A stretch of DNA of 64,000 nt from Anatilimnocola floriformis (GTDB lineage Bacteria > Planctomycetota > Planctomycetia > Pirellulales > Pirellulaceae): NCBI RefSeq assembly GCF_024256385.1, contig NZ_JAMLFW010000001.1, positions 4,092,001 to 4,156,000 of the forward strand, given 5' to 3'. Made by a program: the position numbers and the translations under genes. How positions within the stretch are numbered: the first letter of the stretch is position 1; every line of letters begins with the position of its first letter. The notes beneath the pieces were generated by a model. That model was given only the letters and a program-made list of their open reading frames with translations. It was not told the origin of the DNA and searched no databases. Below are positions 33,505 through 42,209 of this stretch, piece by piece.

Positions 33505-34998
33505 TTATTCCACCAAATAAACATCCTCCGCCGCCGGCAGGAAGCTCGTGGGCTTCAAGTTGAGATCGAGCACCGTCACGATCCGCATCGTGCCCGATAC
33601 GAAGCGCAAATCGAGATCGCCTTTGCCGGCCAGGATCGTATGCCCCCATTTGGAATAGACGTTGCCGCGGATCGAGCCATTGCCGAGCAAGTTTTCTTGC
33701 ACGAAGACCAACGGCCGACGGTCGTGACGGCGCTGGAAGAAGAGCATGCCGTTGTAGGGACTCGCGGGATCATCGATGCCGGTGAATTTGCTTCCCAGGA
33801 GCCCGATGTTGACGACCGCGGCGGGAACCATCGTGCCGACGACGCCCGCCGTGGGCGCCGTGGTTTCGCCGTCGAAGCAATCGGGTGCGCCAGTTGATGG
33901 TGAATAGGAATTGGTGTCGGTGATATAGAACATCACGCCCTCCGCCGTGATTTCGCCGACGAGCAGTTTCAGCGGCAGCAGCGTGAGGGGATTTTTGCCG
34001 CGGATGATATACACGCCCGGCTGAAACAAGACCTTGCCTGCCACCACTTCGATGTAGTCGTACACGCCCGGCTGCAACACGATGGTTGGGCCAATCAGCG
34101 GAATACCGATGATGGTTTTGCCGCCGAAGTTGGTGGCTTTCACATTGGTGGGATCGCTCGCCAGCGTTGGCACTGGCAGGCTGCGAAACGGATCCGGCAC
34201 CGGCAATCGCCCCGCTTGCAGCACTGCTGGATCGCTGCTGCGCATCTTGCCGTAGTTATTGACGCGATCGACGCCGCCAACCACTCGCAACTCGCGGGCT
34301 TTGAGACGCGACAGAGCGATCAGTGGCGTTGCCGACACGGCGTTCGACAAGCCGAGCAGTCCCGCCGGTTCGCCGATCAGTTCGTTATGTTCATCCACGC
34401 CGCCCCACTCGGTGTTGACGTGAACAGCGCCATCGACCTCCACCTTTCCGAGTCCGAGCACTTCCAAGCCGCCGAGAATCGCTGGCAGCGGCGGCAAGAG
34501 CGGCGGAATGGCGCTGACTGCAAACGGCGGCGGCCCTGGATCGAGCACCACGATCGCGGCGGGAACCGAACTAGCTTCCCAGCCAGCCGTCGCGCGCCCG
34601 CAAATCGTTTCCGCCGAACGGCCATTGAGAATTCGCATGAAGAACGTCGGCTGCTGTTGCTCGACAATGATCTGCAGATGCCGCGACGAGCCGACAAACT
34701 CACCGTTGATCGGTGGCGAATACAACGTCACCGTCGCATCTGCCAACCCGTGATGCTCACGAATGAATTGCTCTGCCACCGCGAGTGCTTGCGCGTTCGA
34801 CTTGCCCCAACGTTTTTCCATAGCCGCAGCCGTCGCCGCCGAATCGGTCGCGTGCTGCAACTGACGACCATTTGAGAACAACAGTCCGCCGTCGATGACC
34901 AGGCCGATCATTCCGCAAATCGCCGGCAGGCAGATGGCCAGCAGCACTAACACTTTGCCGCGACGATGGTGTCGCCGGGCCGATAACAGGCGTTTCAT
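33505..34998 (-). CDS. TadG-like pilus assembly protein
   Basis: A 497-residue protein from the ATG at 34998, which has a GAGGGAC ribosome-binding site; the longer frame to 35079 overlaps the previous gene. The N-terminus has a basic stretch then one membrane helix (Val-Leu-Val-Leu-Leu-Ala-Ile-Cys-Leu-Pro-Ala-Ile-Cys-Gly-Met-Ile), the putative Tad-like pilus N-terminal layout, followed by Asp-Gly-Gly-Leu-Leu-Phe-Ser-Asn-Gly-Arg-Gln-Leu-Gln-His-Ala-Thr-Asp-Ser-Ala-Ala. The rest is a large extracytoplasmic beta-rich domain of unknown fold. It is the last gene of the Tad locus and probably a minor pilus or envelope component. Confidence 0.82.
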   Translation of the reverse strand: MKRLLSARRHHRRGKVLVLLAICLPAICGMIGLVIDGGLLFSNGRQLQHATDSAATAAAMEKRWGKSNAQALAVAEQFIREHHGLADATVTLYSPPINGEFVGSSRHLQIIVEQQQPTFFMRILNGRSAETICGRATAGWEASSVPAAIVVLDPGPPPFAVSAIPPLLPPLPAILGGLEVLGLGKVEVDGAVHVNTEWGGVDEHNELIGEPAGLLGLSNAVSATPLIALSRLKARELRVVGGVDRVNNYGKMRSSDPAVLQAGRLPVPDPFRSLPVPTLASDPTNVKATNFGGKTIIGIPLIGPTIVLQPGVYDYIEVVAGKVLFQPGVYIIRGKNPLTLLPLKLLVGEITAEGVMFYITDTNSYSPSTGAPDCFDGETTAPTAGVVGTMVPAAVVNIGLLGSKFTGIDDPASPYNGMLFFQRRHDRRPLVFVQENLLGNGSIRGNVYSKWGHTILAGKGDLDLRFVSGTMRIVTVLDLNLKPTSFLPAAEDVYLVE

Positions 34999-35008
34999 AA
35001 GTCCCTCG

Positions 35009-35446
35009 CTAATGAGCAATTTGCATCGTCGAACTGCCACGGAGAACCAATCCGCTGTTCCAGCCCCAAGCCGGAACAATCGGTTTATGCGTGTGCTGCA
35101 CCGTCACTCGCACGCGATCGCCGGCGCTGTTGTCACCGTCAAGCCATTCGATTTCGAGTTGCACGTCGGCGGCGGGAACGGCGCAAAGAATGCTCCGCAA
35201 CGCTTCTGCCGCAGCATGATTGTCGTTGGCTTTCAAAGTGAGTTTCGTCGGTCCCCACACTTGCGTCGGGCTGCGATCACCACGAACCATCGCGGCGCGC
35301 GCAACGCGGCGGGCCCCTTCCGACATCGTGGTGTGATTCAGCAGCATCAACGAAAGCTCGAGCATGCCGAGAAGCAGCAGCGACAAACCGCCAAGGATGA
35401 TTGCGCTTTCTACGGCAACGGCTCCGCGGCGCTGACGACGTTTCAT
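35009..35446 (-). CDS. tadE: TadE-like pseudopilin
   Basis: A 145-residue protein with an N-terminal Arg-Arg-Gly-Ala-Val-Ala-Val-Glu-Ser-Ala leader-type motif followed by a hydrophobic helix, the TadE signature processed by a prepilin peptidase (Glu at +5-like position). The ATG at 35446 follows an AAGGAG ribosome-binding site and is preferred to the much longer open frame. Downstream of the helix, a short soluble domain contains Glu-Gly-Ala-Arg-Arg-Val-Ala-Arg-Ala-Ala. It is separated from the preceding TadE-like gene by 11 bases. Confidence 0.85.
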   Translation of the reverse strand: MKRRQRRGAVAVESAIILGGLSLLLLGMLELSLMLLNHTTMSEGARRVARAAMVRGDRSPTQVWGPTKLTLKANDNHAAAEALRSILCAVPAADVQLEIEWLDGDNSAGDRVRVTVQHTHKPIVPAWGWNSGLVLRGSSTMQIAH

Positions 35447-35457
35447 GGCAGGACTCC

Positions 35458-35883
35458 TTAGCGATAGCGGCGCATGACGGATTTGTGTTGGAGTAATAGC
35501 GGCCGTGGAATTATCGGCCAGGTGATGATCGTGTTCCACGGATACTCTGCAGTGACTTCGATCCGTTGCAGCGAGTAACTGTCGTTGGTCAGTGTGACCG
35601 TGGAATTCAGCAGCGCCGGGTTGATATCGGCCAATGCTTGGAACTCTTCTTCGATGGCATCTTCCAGGCGCGCTCGCCATTCGCTGTCGGTGGCGTCGTC
35701 GCGACGATGCGTCGCGCCCCACTCAGCGCCAACACGCGAAGCATTGCCAACCGCGATGCTGACGAAAGCAAACCGCCCCAGGTCCACGGCGACCAAGCAG
35801 AGCACGATCAGCAACGGCAACACCACGGCAAACTCCGTCGCGGTTGCACCCCGATGATGTGGAAGCTTTTTCAGGCGATTCAT
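35458..35883 (-). CDS. Second TadE-like pseudopilin
   Basis: A 141-residue protein with the same leader type: Arg-Gly-Ala-Thr-Ala-Thr-Glu-Phe-Ala-Val-Val-Leu-Pro-Leu-Leu, then a membrane helix and Asn-Ala-Ser-Arg-Val-Gly-Ala-Glu. It corresponds to TadE or TadF. The start shares one base with the tadC stop (TAATG), a coupling point. It and the next gene are likely processed together as minor pilins. Confidence 0.86.
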   Translation of the reverse strand: MNRLKKLPHHRGATATEFAVVLPLLIVLCLVAVDLGRFAFVSIAVGNASRVGAEWGATHRRDDATDSEWRARLEDAIEEEFQALADINPALLNSTVTLTNDSYSLQRIEVTAEYPWNTIITWPIIPRPLLLQHKSVMRRYR

Positions 35884-36860
35884 TACGGCTTCCTTTGTTC
35901 AGCGAGGCTTGCCTGCTTGTCGGTGCTCGCCAGGCTTTCGCGAATCTGAATTGCCGCCGGACCAGCGAGGACGACAAACACGGTTGGAAAAATGAACAGC
36001 AAAGTCGGGAAGAGAATTTTCACCGCGGCCTGTTGCGCCAATTCTTCAGCGCGATGTTCGCGTTGGGTGCGCAAAACAATGGCTAACTGACCGACTGCGT
36101 CAGCCATCGTCGTGCCGAATTTGGTGGCCTGAGAGACGAACGTGCAAACAGTGCGCAGTTCCTCGAGAGCGGTCCGCTCGGCCAAGTGATGCAGCGCTGC
36201 CTCGAGCGTGCTGCCGAGTTCCATTTCGCGGCTGACGAGCAGCAATTCACCGGCGAGGATGGGGTGAGCTGTCACGAGCTCGTCCGAAACCTGTTTGATC
36301 GCCGCTTGCATCGTCAGGCCCCCTTCGAGGCAGGCCATGATCAAATCGAAAAAGTCCGGCAACGATCGACGCAGTGTGGCATGCCGTCGCGCTTGCCGGC
36401 GCGATAGCCACAGGCTCGGGGCCACGATGCCGCACATGCCGAGCAAACCGCCGAAAAATATCGCGGGCCAAAAGCTCACCACGCCCAAGCTGCCGAGCAG
36501 AATGCCGGCGGCGAGCGGTCCCGCCATCAGCAGCAACTTTACGGTGAAGTAGGTCGAGAGCGCTGTGGTGGAATAAATACCCGCGTGACTCAACCTCGCT
36601 TGCAGACGCGTGCGCGTCTGCTCATCGTTCGGCAATAAGACCTCGGTCACATGCGGCACGATCGGCACCAGCAGCTTGAGCATGCCGCGGGCTTGGCCGA
36701 CGGTGTCTGCTCGTTCGCGTTCTTGTGTGCGCAGATCGGCGAGCCGGTTTTGCACGCGACCGTCGTGATCGGCTACGAAGTACACAATCGCCAGCAGCGC
36801 GCCGGTCACGATGATGTAGACCAGGCCTTGCATCAGCAGCGGATCGAGTTGGGAAAACAT
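35883..36860 (-). CDS. tadC: Tad inner-membrane platform protein TadC
   Basis: A 325-residue type II secretion F-domain protein. It has one N-terminal membrane helix, a cytoplasmic part, two helices near 115-160, then the F-domain (Ala-Cys-Leu-Glu-Gly-Gly-Leu-Thr-Met-Gln-Ala-Ala-Ile, Leu-Arg-Thr-Gln-Arg-Glu-His-Arg-Ala-Glu-Glu-Leu-Ala) and a C-terminal helix. With TadB it forms the assembly platform that the ATPase TadA acts on. Confidence 0.9.
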   Translation of the reverse strand: MFSQLDPLLMQGLVYIIVTGALLAIVYFVADHDGRVQNRLADLRTQERERADTVGQARGMLKLLVPIVPHVTEVLLPNDEQTRTRLQARLSHAGIYSTTALSTYFTVKLLLMAGPLAAGILLGSLGVVSFWPAIFFGGLLGMCGIVAPSLWLSRRQARRHATLRRSLPDFFDLIMACLEGGLTMQAAIKQVSDELVTAHPILAGELLLVSREMELGSTLEAALHHLAERTALEELRTVCTFVSQATKFGTTMADAVGQLAIVLRTQREHRAEELAQQAAVKILFPTLLFIFPTVFVVLAGPAAIQIRESLASTDKQASLAEQRKP

Positions 36861-36878
36861 GAGAACAATCTCCTGCCG

Positions 36879-37835
36879 TTAAAAATCAATCTGAGTGAGT
36901 CGGTGAATGCATACCCCGCCGATTCCCTGGCTCGTCAGGCAACCGCCGATCAGCCAAGGTCGATCGAGCAACACCTGGGCGTACTCGCGATTCAAGATGT
37001 ACAAGGCGCAAAACACAACCATCGGCAGCGCGGTGAGCACCACGGCTTGCAAGCGGCCTTCGCCGGTCAGGGCTTTCACGCGACCCGCGATGTGCGCTCG
37101 TTTGCGCAGGATTGCCGAGAGTTTGACCAGCAGTTCGGAAAGATTTCCGCCGACCCGCAAGTGCACGATCATTGCCACCAAGAAGATCTGCAGTTCCATC
37201 ACCCCGGACCGCCGCGCCATGTCGCGCAGCGCAACCTCAGGGGCAATGCCGAGATGCTGCTGCTCATAGCAGAAAGCGAACTCGTCCTTGATGGGTGAGG
37301 GAAAATCCGCAGCGATCACCTGGAATGCGCCGGAGATCGATTGCCCGGCTCGGAGCGCCCGGCTCATCACATCAAAGGCATCGGGCAACTGCGCACAGAG
37401 CTTGGCACGGCGCTGTTGCCGCCGCCAGCAAACATAAACCAAAGGAAGCGGCAGAACCGCGGCAGCTGCCAGTCCCGAGAGCACCGGGCTGCGCGTGATG
37501 GCGATCGTGATGATGATTGCGAGACAGGGCCCGATGAATGTCGCCAGCGCAAACTGCATCGGCGTCCAAGCCAGGCCGGCTTGATCGAAGAGCGTTTGTA
37601 ATCGCAGCAGCAATGAGGTGACATTCAACTGCTCGTCGGGTTCTGCGAGTTGCAGATCCTTGAACAGCGGCGATTGCTCCGCGCGATCGCGCATCTCATC
37701 GTTGAAAGCGGCTTGCATTCGCTCGCGGATGCGCGAGTGATCGCGAAAGAATAAATCGATGATCAACATCGCCACGCCAGCGACGCAGAGCGTGACGCTG
37801 ACAAAGGTCAGCGCGGCAATCGAAAAAGATCCCAT
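36879..37835 (-). CDS. tadB: Tad inner-membrane platform protein TadB
   Basis: A 318-residue F-domain protein and TadC partner. The ATG at 37835 gives a normal start at the first membrane helix and has a GGAGGTG ribosome-binding site; the frame from 37934 would overlap tadA. Typical features are Ala-Phe-Asp-Val-Met-Ser-Arg-Ala-Leu-Arg-Ala-Gly-Gln-Ser and Val-Gly-Gly-Asn-Leu-Ser-Glu-Leu-Leu. It starts three bases after the tadA stop. Confidence 0.9.
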   Translation of the reverse strand: MGSFSIAALTFVSVTLCVAGVAMLIIDLFFRDHSRIRERMQAAFNDEMRDRAEQSPLFKDLQLAEPDEQLNVTSLLLRLQTLFDQAGLAWTPMQFALATFIGPCLAIIITIAITRSPVLSGLAAAAVLPLPLVYVCWRRQQRRAKLCAQLPDAFDVMSRALRAGQSISGAFQVIAADFPSPIKDEFAFCYEQQHLGIAPEVALRDMARRSGVMELQIFLVAMIVHLRVGGNLSELLVKLSAILRKRAHIAGRVKALTGEGRLQAVVLTALPMVVFCALYILNREYAQVLLDRPWLIGGCLTSQGIGGVCIHRLTQIDF

Positions 37836-37837
37836 CG

Positions 37838-39184
37838 TTACACCTCCACTCCCCGCCCGACCGGCGCAGAAGCAATTGGCTGAAAGAAGGCAGTACTCAA
37901 ATTCAGGCCGCATGATCGCAAGCGGTCGAGACACTTCGGCACGGCGCCCGTAGGACGAAAGCTTCCCTGAGCTTCGCCTTGTTCGTTCACGCCTGTTTGC
38001 TCAAAACGAAACAGATCGTTCGTTTCCAGGCGGCCATCGCGCGCCGATTGCAGTTCGGAAATCTGCACGATTTTGCGAATGCCGCCGCTCAAGCGAGCGA
38101 CATGCACAACCAGATGCACACCCGAGGCAATTTGCCGATCGATGTACCACATGGGAATTTCGCTGCCCGACAAACCGACGAGCATCTGCAATCGGCTGAG
38201 CGCGTCCTGCGCGCTATTCGAGTGGACCGTGGTCAAGCTGCCGTCGTGACCCGTGTTCATCGCTTGCAGCATGTCGAGGGTTTCACCGCCTCGGCATTCA
38301 CCCACAATGATTCGGTCTGGCCGCATGCGGAGTGCGTTCTTTAGCAGTTCGCGTGGTCCTACTGCCCCTTGACCCTCCGCATTGGCCGGACGTGTTTCGA
38401 GACGAGCGACGTGCGGCTGCTGCAGCTTGAGTTCCGCGGCGTCCTCAATTGTCACAATTCGTTGATTCGCCGAGATGAAACTCGACAGCATGTTGAGCAG
38501 CGTCGTCTTGCCGCTCCCCGTGCCGCCGGAGATCAGAATGTTCAGTCGCGCTTCGATACACGCCGCGAGAAATGCCAGCATTTCCTGCGACAGCGCGTTC
38601 TTCTCGAGCAGATCGATCGGCCGCAGCGGCTGATCGCCAAAGCGACGAATGGAAACGAGTGCCCCATCAAGCGCCAACGGCCGGATGATTGCATTTACGC
38701 GGCTGCCGTCCGGCAAACGAGCGTCGACCATCGGGCTCGATTCATCGATCCGCCGTCCCACGCGACTGGCAATCTTCTGCACCACTTGCAGTAGATGCTC
38801 ATCGCTGTGAAACGTCACTCCGGCGGCTTCGAGCTTTCCGCGGCGTTCGACGAACACCTGCCGCGGGCCGTTGATCAAAATATCGGTGATCGTGGGGTCA
38901 CGCAGTAGCGTCTCGAGTGGACCAAGGCCCAGCGTTTCATCGATCAGCTCATCGATCAATCGCCGTCGTTCGGCCAGGCCGAGCAAGTCGGGTCGTTGCC
39001 GGCAGAGTTCCTCGGCCCCTTTACGGAATTCATGGCGGAGCTGTTGCTCTTCCATCGTGCGGAGCGCGGTCAGATCGATGCTTTGTACCAAGCGCTGGTG
39101 CAAATCTCGTTTGAGCTGACTGAAACGTTGCTCAATGTCGGAAGAGTTTTCCCGCAGATCGGCAACGCGTGTTTTGGTTTGCAT
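37838..39184 (-). CDS. tadA: Tad secretion ATPase TadA/CpaF
   Basis: A 448-residue hexameric secretion ATPase. The N-terminal domain carries Ile-Thr-Asp-Ile-Leu-Ile-Asn-Gly-Pro. Walker A is Gly-Gly-Thr-Gly-Ser-Gly-Lys226-Thr-Thr, the Asp box Ile-Glu-Asp-Ala-Ala-Glu-Leu, Walker B Arg-Ile-Ile-Val-Gly-Glu296-Cys-Arg-Gly-Gly, and the His box [10 protein letters not shown]. It powers pilus extension (and in some Tad systems retraction). The ~40 C-terminal residues are less conserved. Confidence 0.95.
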   Translation of the reverse strand: MQTKTRVADLRENSSDIEQRFSQLKRDLHQRLVQSIDLTALRTMEEQQLRHEFRKGAEELCRQRPDLLGLAERRRLIDELIDETLGLGPLETLLRDPTITDILINGPRQVFVERRGKLEAAGVTFHSDEHLLQVVQKIASRVGRRIDESSPMVDARLPDGSRVNAIIRPLALDGALVSIRRFGDQPLRPIDLLEKNALSQEMLAFLAACIEARLNILISGGTGSGKTTLLNMLSSFISANQRIVTIEDAAELKLQQPHVARLETRPANAEGQGAVGPRELLKNALRMRPDRIIVGECRGGETLDMLQAMNTGHDGSLTTVHSNSAQDALSRLQMLVGLSGSEIPMWYIDRQIASGVHLVVHVARLSGGIRKIVQISELQSARDGRLETNDLFRFEQTGVNEQGEAQGSFRPTGAVPKCLDRLRSCGLNLSTAFFQPIASAPVGRGVEV

Positions 39185-39198
39185 GGTTGGCTTCCTTG

Positions 39199-40296
39199 TT
39201 ACGCGGCGATCATTTCGGCGAGCTTGCGGTAGGCCCGCGAAATCGCGGCGCGGGGAGCTTCGAGCACGGCAGGATTGCCGACGTTGATCGAAGTCAGCAT
39301 CACGCTTTCGTCCTCGGGCAGGCAGTGATACACAGGCTGGCCGAGCGCTTCGATCACTTGTTTTTGCGAAAGGGCTTTGGCACTGCCCACGCGACTGGCG
39401 ATCAGCCGGATCTTGCCGGGATCGATCCCCGACTGCTGCAGCTCATCGAGAATCCGCCTGGCCCGCAGCAGGCAGGGAAAATCGAGCCGCAGCAGGATGA
39501 GGAGTTCGTCACAGCAGCGAATCGCGTGCGATTGTTCCGGGTGTGATGTGTCTTCCAAGTCGACGACGAGTTGCCGAAATGCGCTACGGGCCATCCGGAG
39601 CACTTCGCACACGGCATCCAGGTCAATTCCATTGAACCGCGTCAGCAGCGGCGGAGCAGCCAGCAGCTTGAGTGCTGGCGAACAATGAACCAAAGCTTGT
39701 TGGAATACAACTTCGTCGAGCGGCTGGCCCTGACAGCAAAGGTCAACCAAGGTGTGCCGCGGCTGGACATTCAGCAGCGTCGCTAGATCACCGCCGCGGA
39801 AGTTCAGATCGACGAGACAGGCCGGCGCATTGCCGTTGCCGAGGGCAGCGCCGAGATTCGCCGCGAGATTGCTCGCGCCGCACCCACCGCTGCTCGACAG
39901 CACACAGACCATGCGGCCATGCTGGCCCGCCTGCTCGGCGCGGAGGCGGGTCAAAATCAGCTTCAGGTCGGCTGCGACATTTCCCTGCAGGTCGACGTAA
40001 TCGGTGGCCCCGGCCCGCAGCACGCTCAAAATTTCATTGACGCGTGATGTGCTTCCAGCCGCGACCAAGGGCACGGTTGTCGCCGCCCGTAACTGCGTAA
40101 TCAGGTTGATCGCTTCGCTGTACTGCTCGGGGCAATCGGCGACGAGCAGAGGAAACGATTTTCCCTCGCGCAGCAGAGCCAGTGCTCGCTGCAGACCGAC
40201 GATCTGCGAGCGCGGGCAATCCACGCCCAAGTGAGTGAGCGTGGCAGCGAGCACCAGGGCTCGCGGTTCGCTCTCGGTAACAATCAGGGCTTGCAT
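39199..40296 (-). CDS. tadZ: TadZ/CpaE-like ParA-type protein
   Basis: A 365-residue protein from the ATG at 40296. An N-terminal ~120-residue receiver-like domain lacks an obvious phosphorylation set. The C-terminal domain is MinD/ParA-like: the P-loop region reads Ser-Ser-Ser-Gly-Gly-Cys-Gly-Ala-Ser-Asn, where both the signature lysine and the P-loop lysine of the usual Lys-Gly-Gly-x-Gly-Lys-Ser are absent, as in atypical TadZ proteins. Leu-Val-Asp-Leu-Asn-Phe and Leu-Val-Val-Asp-Leu-Glu-Asp are the strands after it. TadZ marks the pole and localises the Tad machine. It starts the core tad cluster. Confidence 0.85.
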   Translation of the reverse strand: MQALIVTESEPRALVLAATLTHLGVDCPRSQIVGLQRALALLREGKSFPLLVADCPEQYSEAINLITQLRAATTVPLVAAGSTSRVNEILSVLRAGATDYVDLQGNVAADLKLILTRLRAEQAGQHGRMVCVLSSSGGCGASNLAANLGAALGNGNAPACLVDLNFRGGDLATLLNVQPRHTLVDLCCQGQPLDEVVFQQALVHCSPALKLLAAPPLLTRFNGIDLDAVCEVLRMARSAFRQLVVDLEDTSHPEQSHAIRCCDELLILLRLDFPCLLRARRILDELQQSGIDPGKIRLIASRVGSAKALSQKQVIEALGQPVYHCLPEDESVMLTSINVGNPAVLEAPRAAISRAYRKLAEMIAA

Positions 40297-40671
40297 CTTC
40301 CGCACGCGCCTTAAGCAAATGGAACTCTGTCCGACTCCGAACCGTGCCCGCAAGGCAGATTCAGCGAGCCGCGCAAACTTAGAATCGCGCTAGTCGATGT
40401 CAATTGCGCGTTTGAATAAACGGCAGCCTCATGCCAACTCAGGTAGTAAGTCGCCTACCGCTGGTAGTTTTTTGAGTAGCCAATTGGGGAGCAGCCCCAC
40501 GCGGTCGCCGTTAGCTCACTGACAGAGTCTTACCGGGCTGACAAGAGCTGCCACGGCCCGGACTGGCGGGACAAGAAGGCTGGGAGGAAATCTCCCAGCG
40601 CCGGCGGCACGAGGATTAATAGTCAATAATTGCTATGACTGCATTCGCAGATGTTATTACATGCGCGATAA
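40297..40671. other. Structured non-coding stretch before tadZ
   Basis: About 375 bases between the regulator and tadZ, both on the minus strand. It holds a GC-rich hairpin with 7-base arms CTGGGAG/CTCCCAG at 40580-40598, CCGGGC/GCCCGG at 40533-40561, GGGG-AGCAG-CCCC near 40490, and CTACC-GCT-GGTAG followed by six T on the plus strand near 40455-40475. A candidate minus-strand promoter for tadZ reads TTGACA (40398-40403) and TAAGTT (40376-40381) with a 16-base spacer. No Flp pilin or other small gene was found inside. Confidence 0.5.
40376..40403 (-). promoter_or_regulatory. Candidate tadZ promoter
   Basis: TTGACA at 40403-40398, a 16-base spacer and TAAGTT at 40381-40376, about 80 bases ahead of the tadZ start. 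The -35 box is perfect and the -10 box weak. Confidence 0.45.
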
Positions 40672-41310
40672 TTAATTATTAGACGACCAATTGCCTGGGT
40701 TCGTGCAATCAAGCCAGAGCTTGAACAGCTCAGAGATGCTGGCTACATGCAGCTTGGCCATCACATTCAGCCGATGTTTTTCCACGGTCTTGGGGCTGAT
40801 GTGCAGACGGTTGGCGATCGACTGCGTCGTCGCTGCCGACAGGATTTGATCCAGAACCTCGCGCTCCCGATCGGTCAGCGTCATCAGGCGAGTAGTTCGC
40901 TCGCCCAACAGCACCCGCACCGGCCCCATCCGTGCGAACAGTTGATTTACCGCATGTTGTACCGATTGCGGCGAAAACGGCTGATCTAAAAAGCCGCCAG
41001 CCCGCTCATTCATGGCCTCTACCACTAGGCTCGTCGCTGGCCAGGCCTGCGTGACCAGAGCGGGAATCGACCAGGCGCGCTGGCGGATATTTTGCAGCAG
41101 TTCAATACCGCTCATCTCACGCAGATCGAGATCGACGAGCAGGCAGTTGTCTTGCCGCGGTTGGTAGTTCGCCAGAAATTCCTGGCCACTACGAAAGTGG
41201 TCGCAGCCCCAAGCGAGCTCGTTGCCGATTTCGCCGAGCGAATGATGAAGAAGCGAGTTCGCGCTGACAATCAATAGGTGGGATTGAGCAGTAGTCATCT
41301 GCGGAGCCAT
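40672..41310 (-). CDS. LuxR-type response regulator with degenerate receiver
   Basis: A 212-residue two-domain protein of FixJ layout. The C-terminal LuxR helix-turn-helix is well conserved (Leu-Thr-Asp-Arg-Glu-Arg-Glu-Val-Leu-Asp-Gln-Ile, then Ile-Ala-Asn-Arg-Leu-His-Ile-Ser-Pro-Lys-Thr-Val-Glu-Lys-His). In the receiver, the usual acidic pair is replaced (Leu-Leu-Ile-Val-Ser-Ala-Asn), the phosphoacceptor-like Asp in Leu-Leu-Val-Asp-Leu-Asp-Leu remains, and the conserved lysine before Pro-Phe is Gln (Phe-Leu-Asp-Gln-Pro-Phe). Phosphorylation control is therefore doubtful. It sits directly upstream of tadZ on the same strand and probably regulates the Tad locus. Starts at 41298 or 41334 are also possible. 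Confidence 0.85.
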   Translation of the reverse strand: MAPQMTTAQSHLLIVSANSLLHHSLGEIGNELAWGCDHFRSGQEFLANYQPRQDNCLLVDLDLREMSGIELLQNIRQRAWSIPALVTQAWPATSLVVEAMNERAGGFLDQPFSPQSVQHAVNQLFARMGPVRVLLGERTTRLMTLTDREREVLDQILSAATTQSIANRLHISPKTVEKHRLNVMAKLHVASISELFKLWLDCTNPGNWSSNN

Positions 41311-41334
41311 TAAGTACACGATGCGGACTCCCAA

Positions 41335-41658
41335 TACTGTTGAATATTAATGATGCGCGAGTACGCCAGCAATTGCCTGCTCGTATTATTAATAACGCCC
41401 AATGAGGGGTGTTATCTTGAGAATCCGCAATCGATGTACGCAAAAACGCCAGAGCGTGACGTGAAAGTGTCAAGGTTGGTTCAACAACTGTCGCTTCGAC
41501 GAGAGCTCGTAAATGCTCTTCGAAAAAGCAATGAGTGACATAATGCGGTCACCATCGAGCGCAAGAAAAATACGCGCGCGAGGCCACAAATTGCCGCAAT
41601 GTCGCCGAACTCACGATGAGCCATGTGGTTGCTGCTGCGAACTGCGTTTTTGTGGCAT
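41335..41658. other. AT-rich intergenic region upstream of the regulator
   Basis: No gene is supported here. An imperfect inverted repeat lies at about 41345-41396 (TATTAAT...CGAG pairing with CTCG...ATTATTAATA) and could be an operator or the promoter region of the regulator. A 62-codon plus-strand frame at 41350-41538 has no ribosome-binding site and an unlikely composition. Confidence 0.4.
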
Positions 41659-42147
41659 TTAGCCGCCAATTCTTCTCGCTTGGGGATCCCGCATGTGGCT
41701 ACCCGGCAGCGCCAGGCGCAGGGCTTGGCATAGATAGCCTTCGCAAGTTCTGTCGCGAGTCCAGACGACATCGAAGCCAGCCGTGCGATAGAGTCGCAGA
41801 GCACGCTCGTTGCCGCCGAGCATGTTCGTCCATGCTTCGGCACCGATGCAACGGAGCGCGTGCTCGAGCAGTGCTCGCCCTACGCCACGCCCTTGGTCCG
41901 CAGGTTCTACATACAGCCAAGTAATATACGCGCCATTCCACGAAATAAAACCAATAACGCGATTGTCATAATAGGCGACCACGGTTTGCGATATAAAGAA
42001 CTCGTCACCTTCGGCCGCTTCCGTCATCGGTTTAAAAGCGCGCGGATCAACGTTCCCCGCTGTCAATTCTTGAACCCTGGCCACGTCGTGGATCTGACAG
42101 ATTGCGTCCCAGTCGTTCGGGGCGTAGTCACGGAGAGAGATGGTCAT
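41659..42147 (-). CDS. GNAT family N-acetyltransferase
   Basis: A 162-residue acetyltransferase. The acetyl-CoA binding motif A is Val-Glu-Pro-Ala-Asp-Gln-Gly-Arg-Gly-Val-Gly-Arg-Ala-Leu-Leu, preceded by strands Val-Val-Ala-Tyr-Tyr-Asp-Asn-Arg-Val-Ile-Gly-Phe-Ile and Ile-Thr-Trp-Leu-Tyr-Val, and followed by Asn-Glu-Arg-Ala-Leu-Arg-Leu-Tyr-Arg-Thr-Ala-Gly-Phe. The substrate is not deducible. The ATG at 42147 gives a standard N-terminus; one at 42162 would add five residues. Confidence 0.88.
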   Translation of the reverse strand: MTISLRDYAPNDWDAICQIHDVARVQELTAGNVDPRAFKPMTEAAEGDEFFISQTVVAYYDNRVIGFISWNGAYITWLYVEPADQGRGVGRALLEHALRCIGAEAWTNMLGGNERALRLYRTAGFDVVWTRDRTCEGYLCQALRLALPGSHMRDPQARRIGG

Positions 42148-42209
42148 GAGCTCAACATGCAACTGAAGTCAGTGCACCATTTGGGAACGCCGCACTCTGC
42201 GTTTCAAGG

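Noticed and set aside
41350-41538. Small plus-strand gene
   Set aside because: No ribosome-binding site, odd composition and position over a likely operator and promoter.
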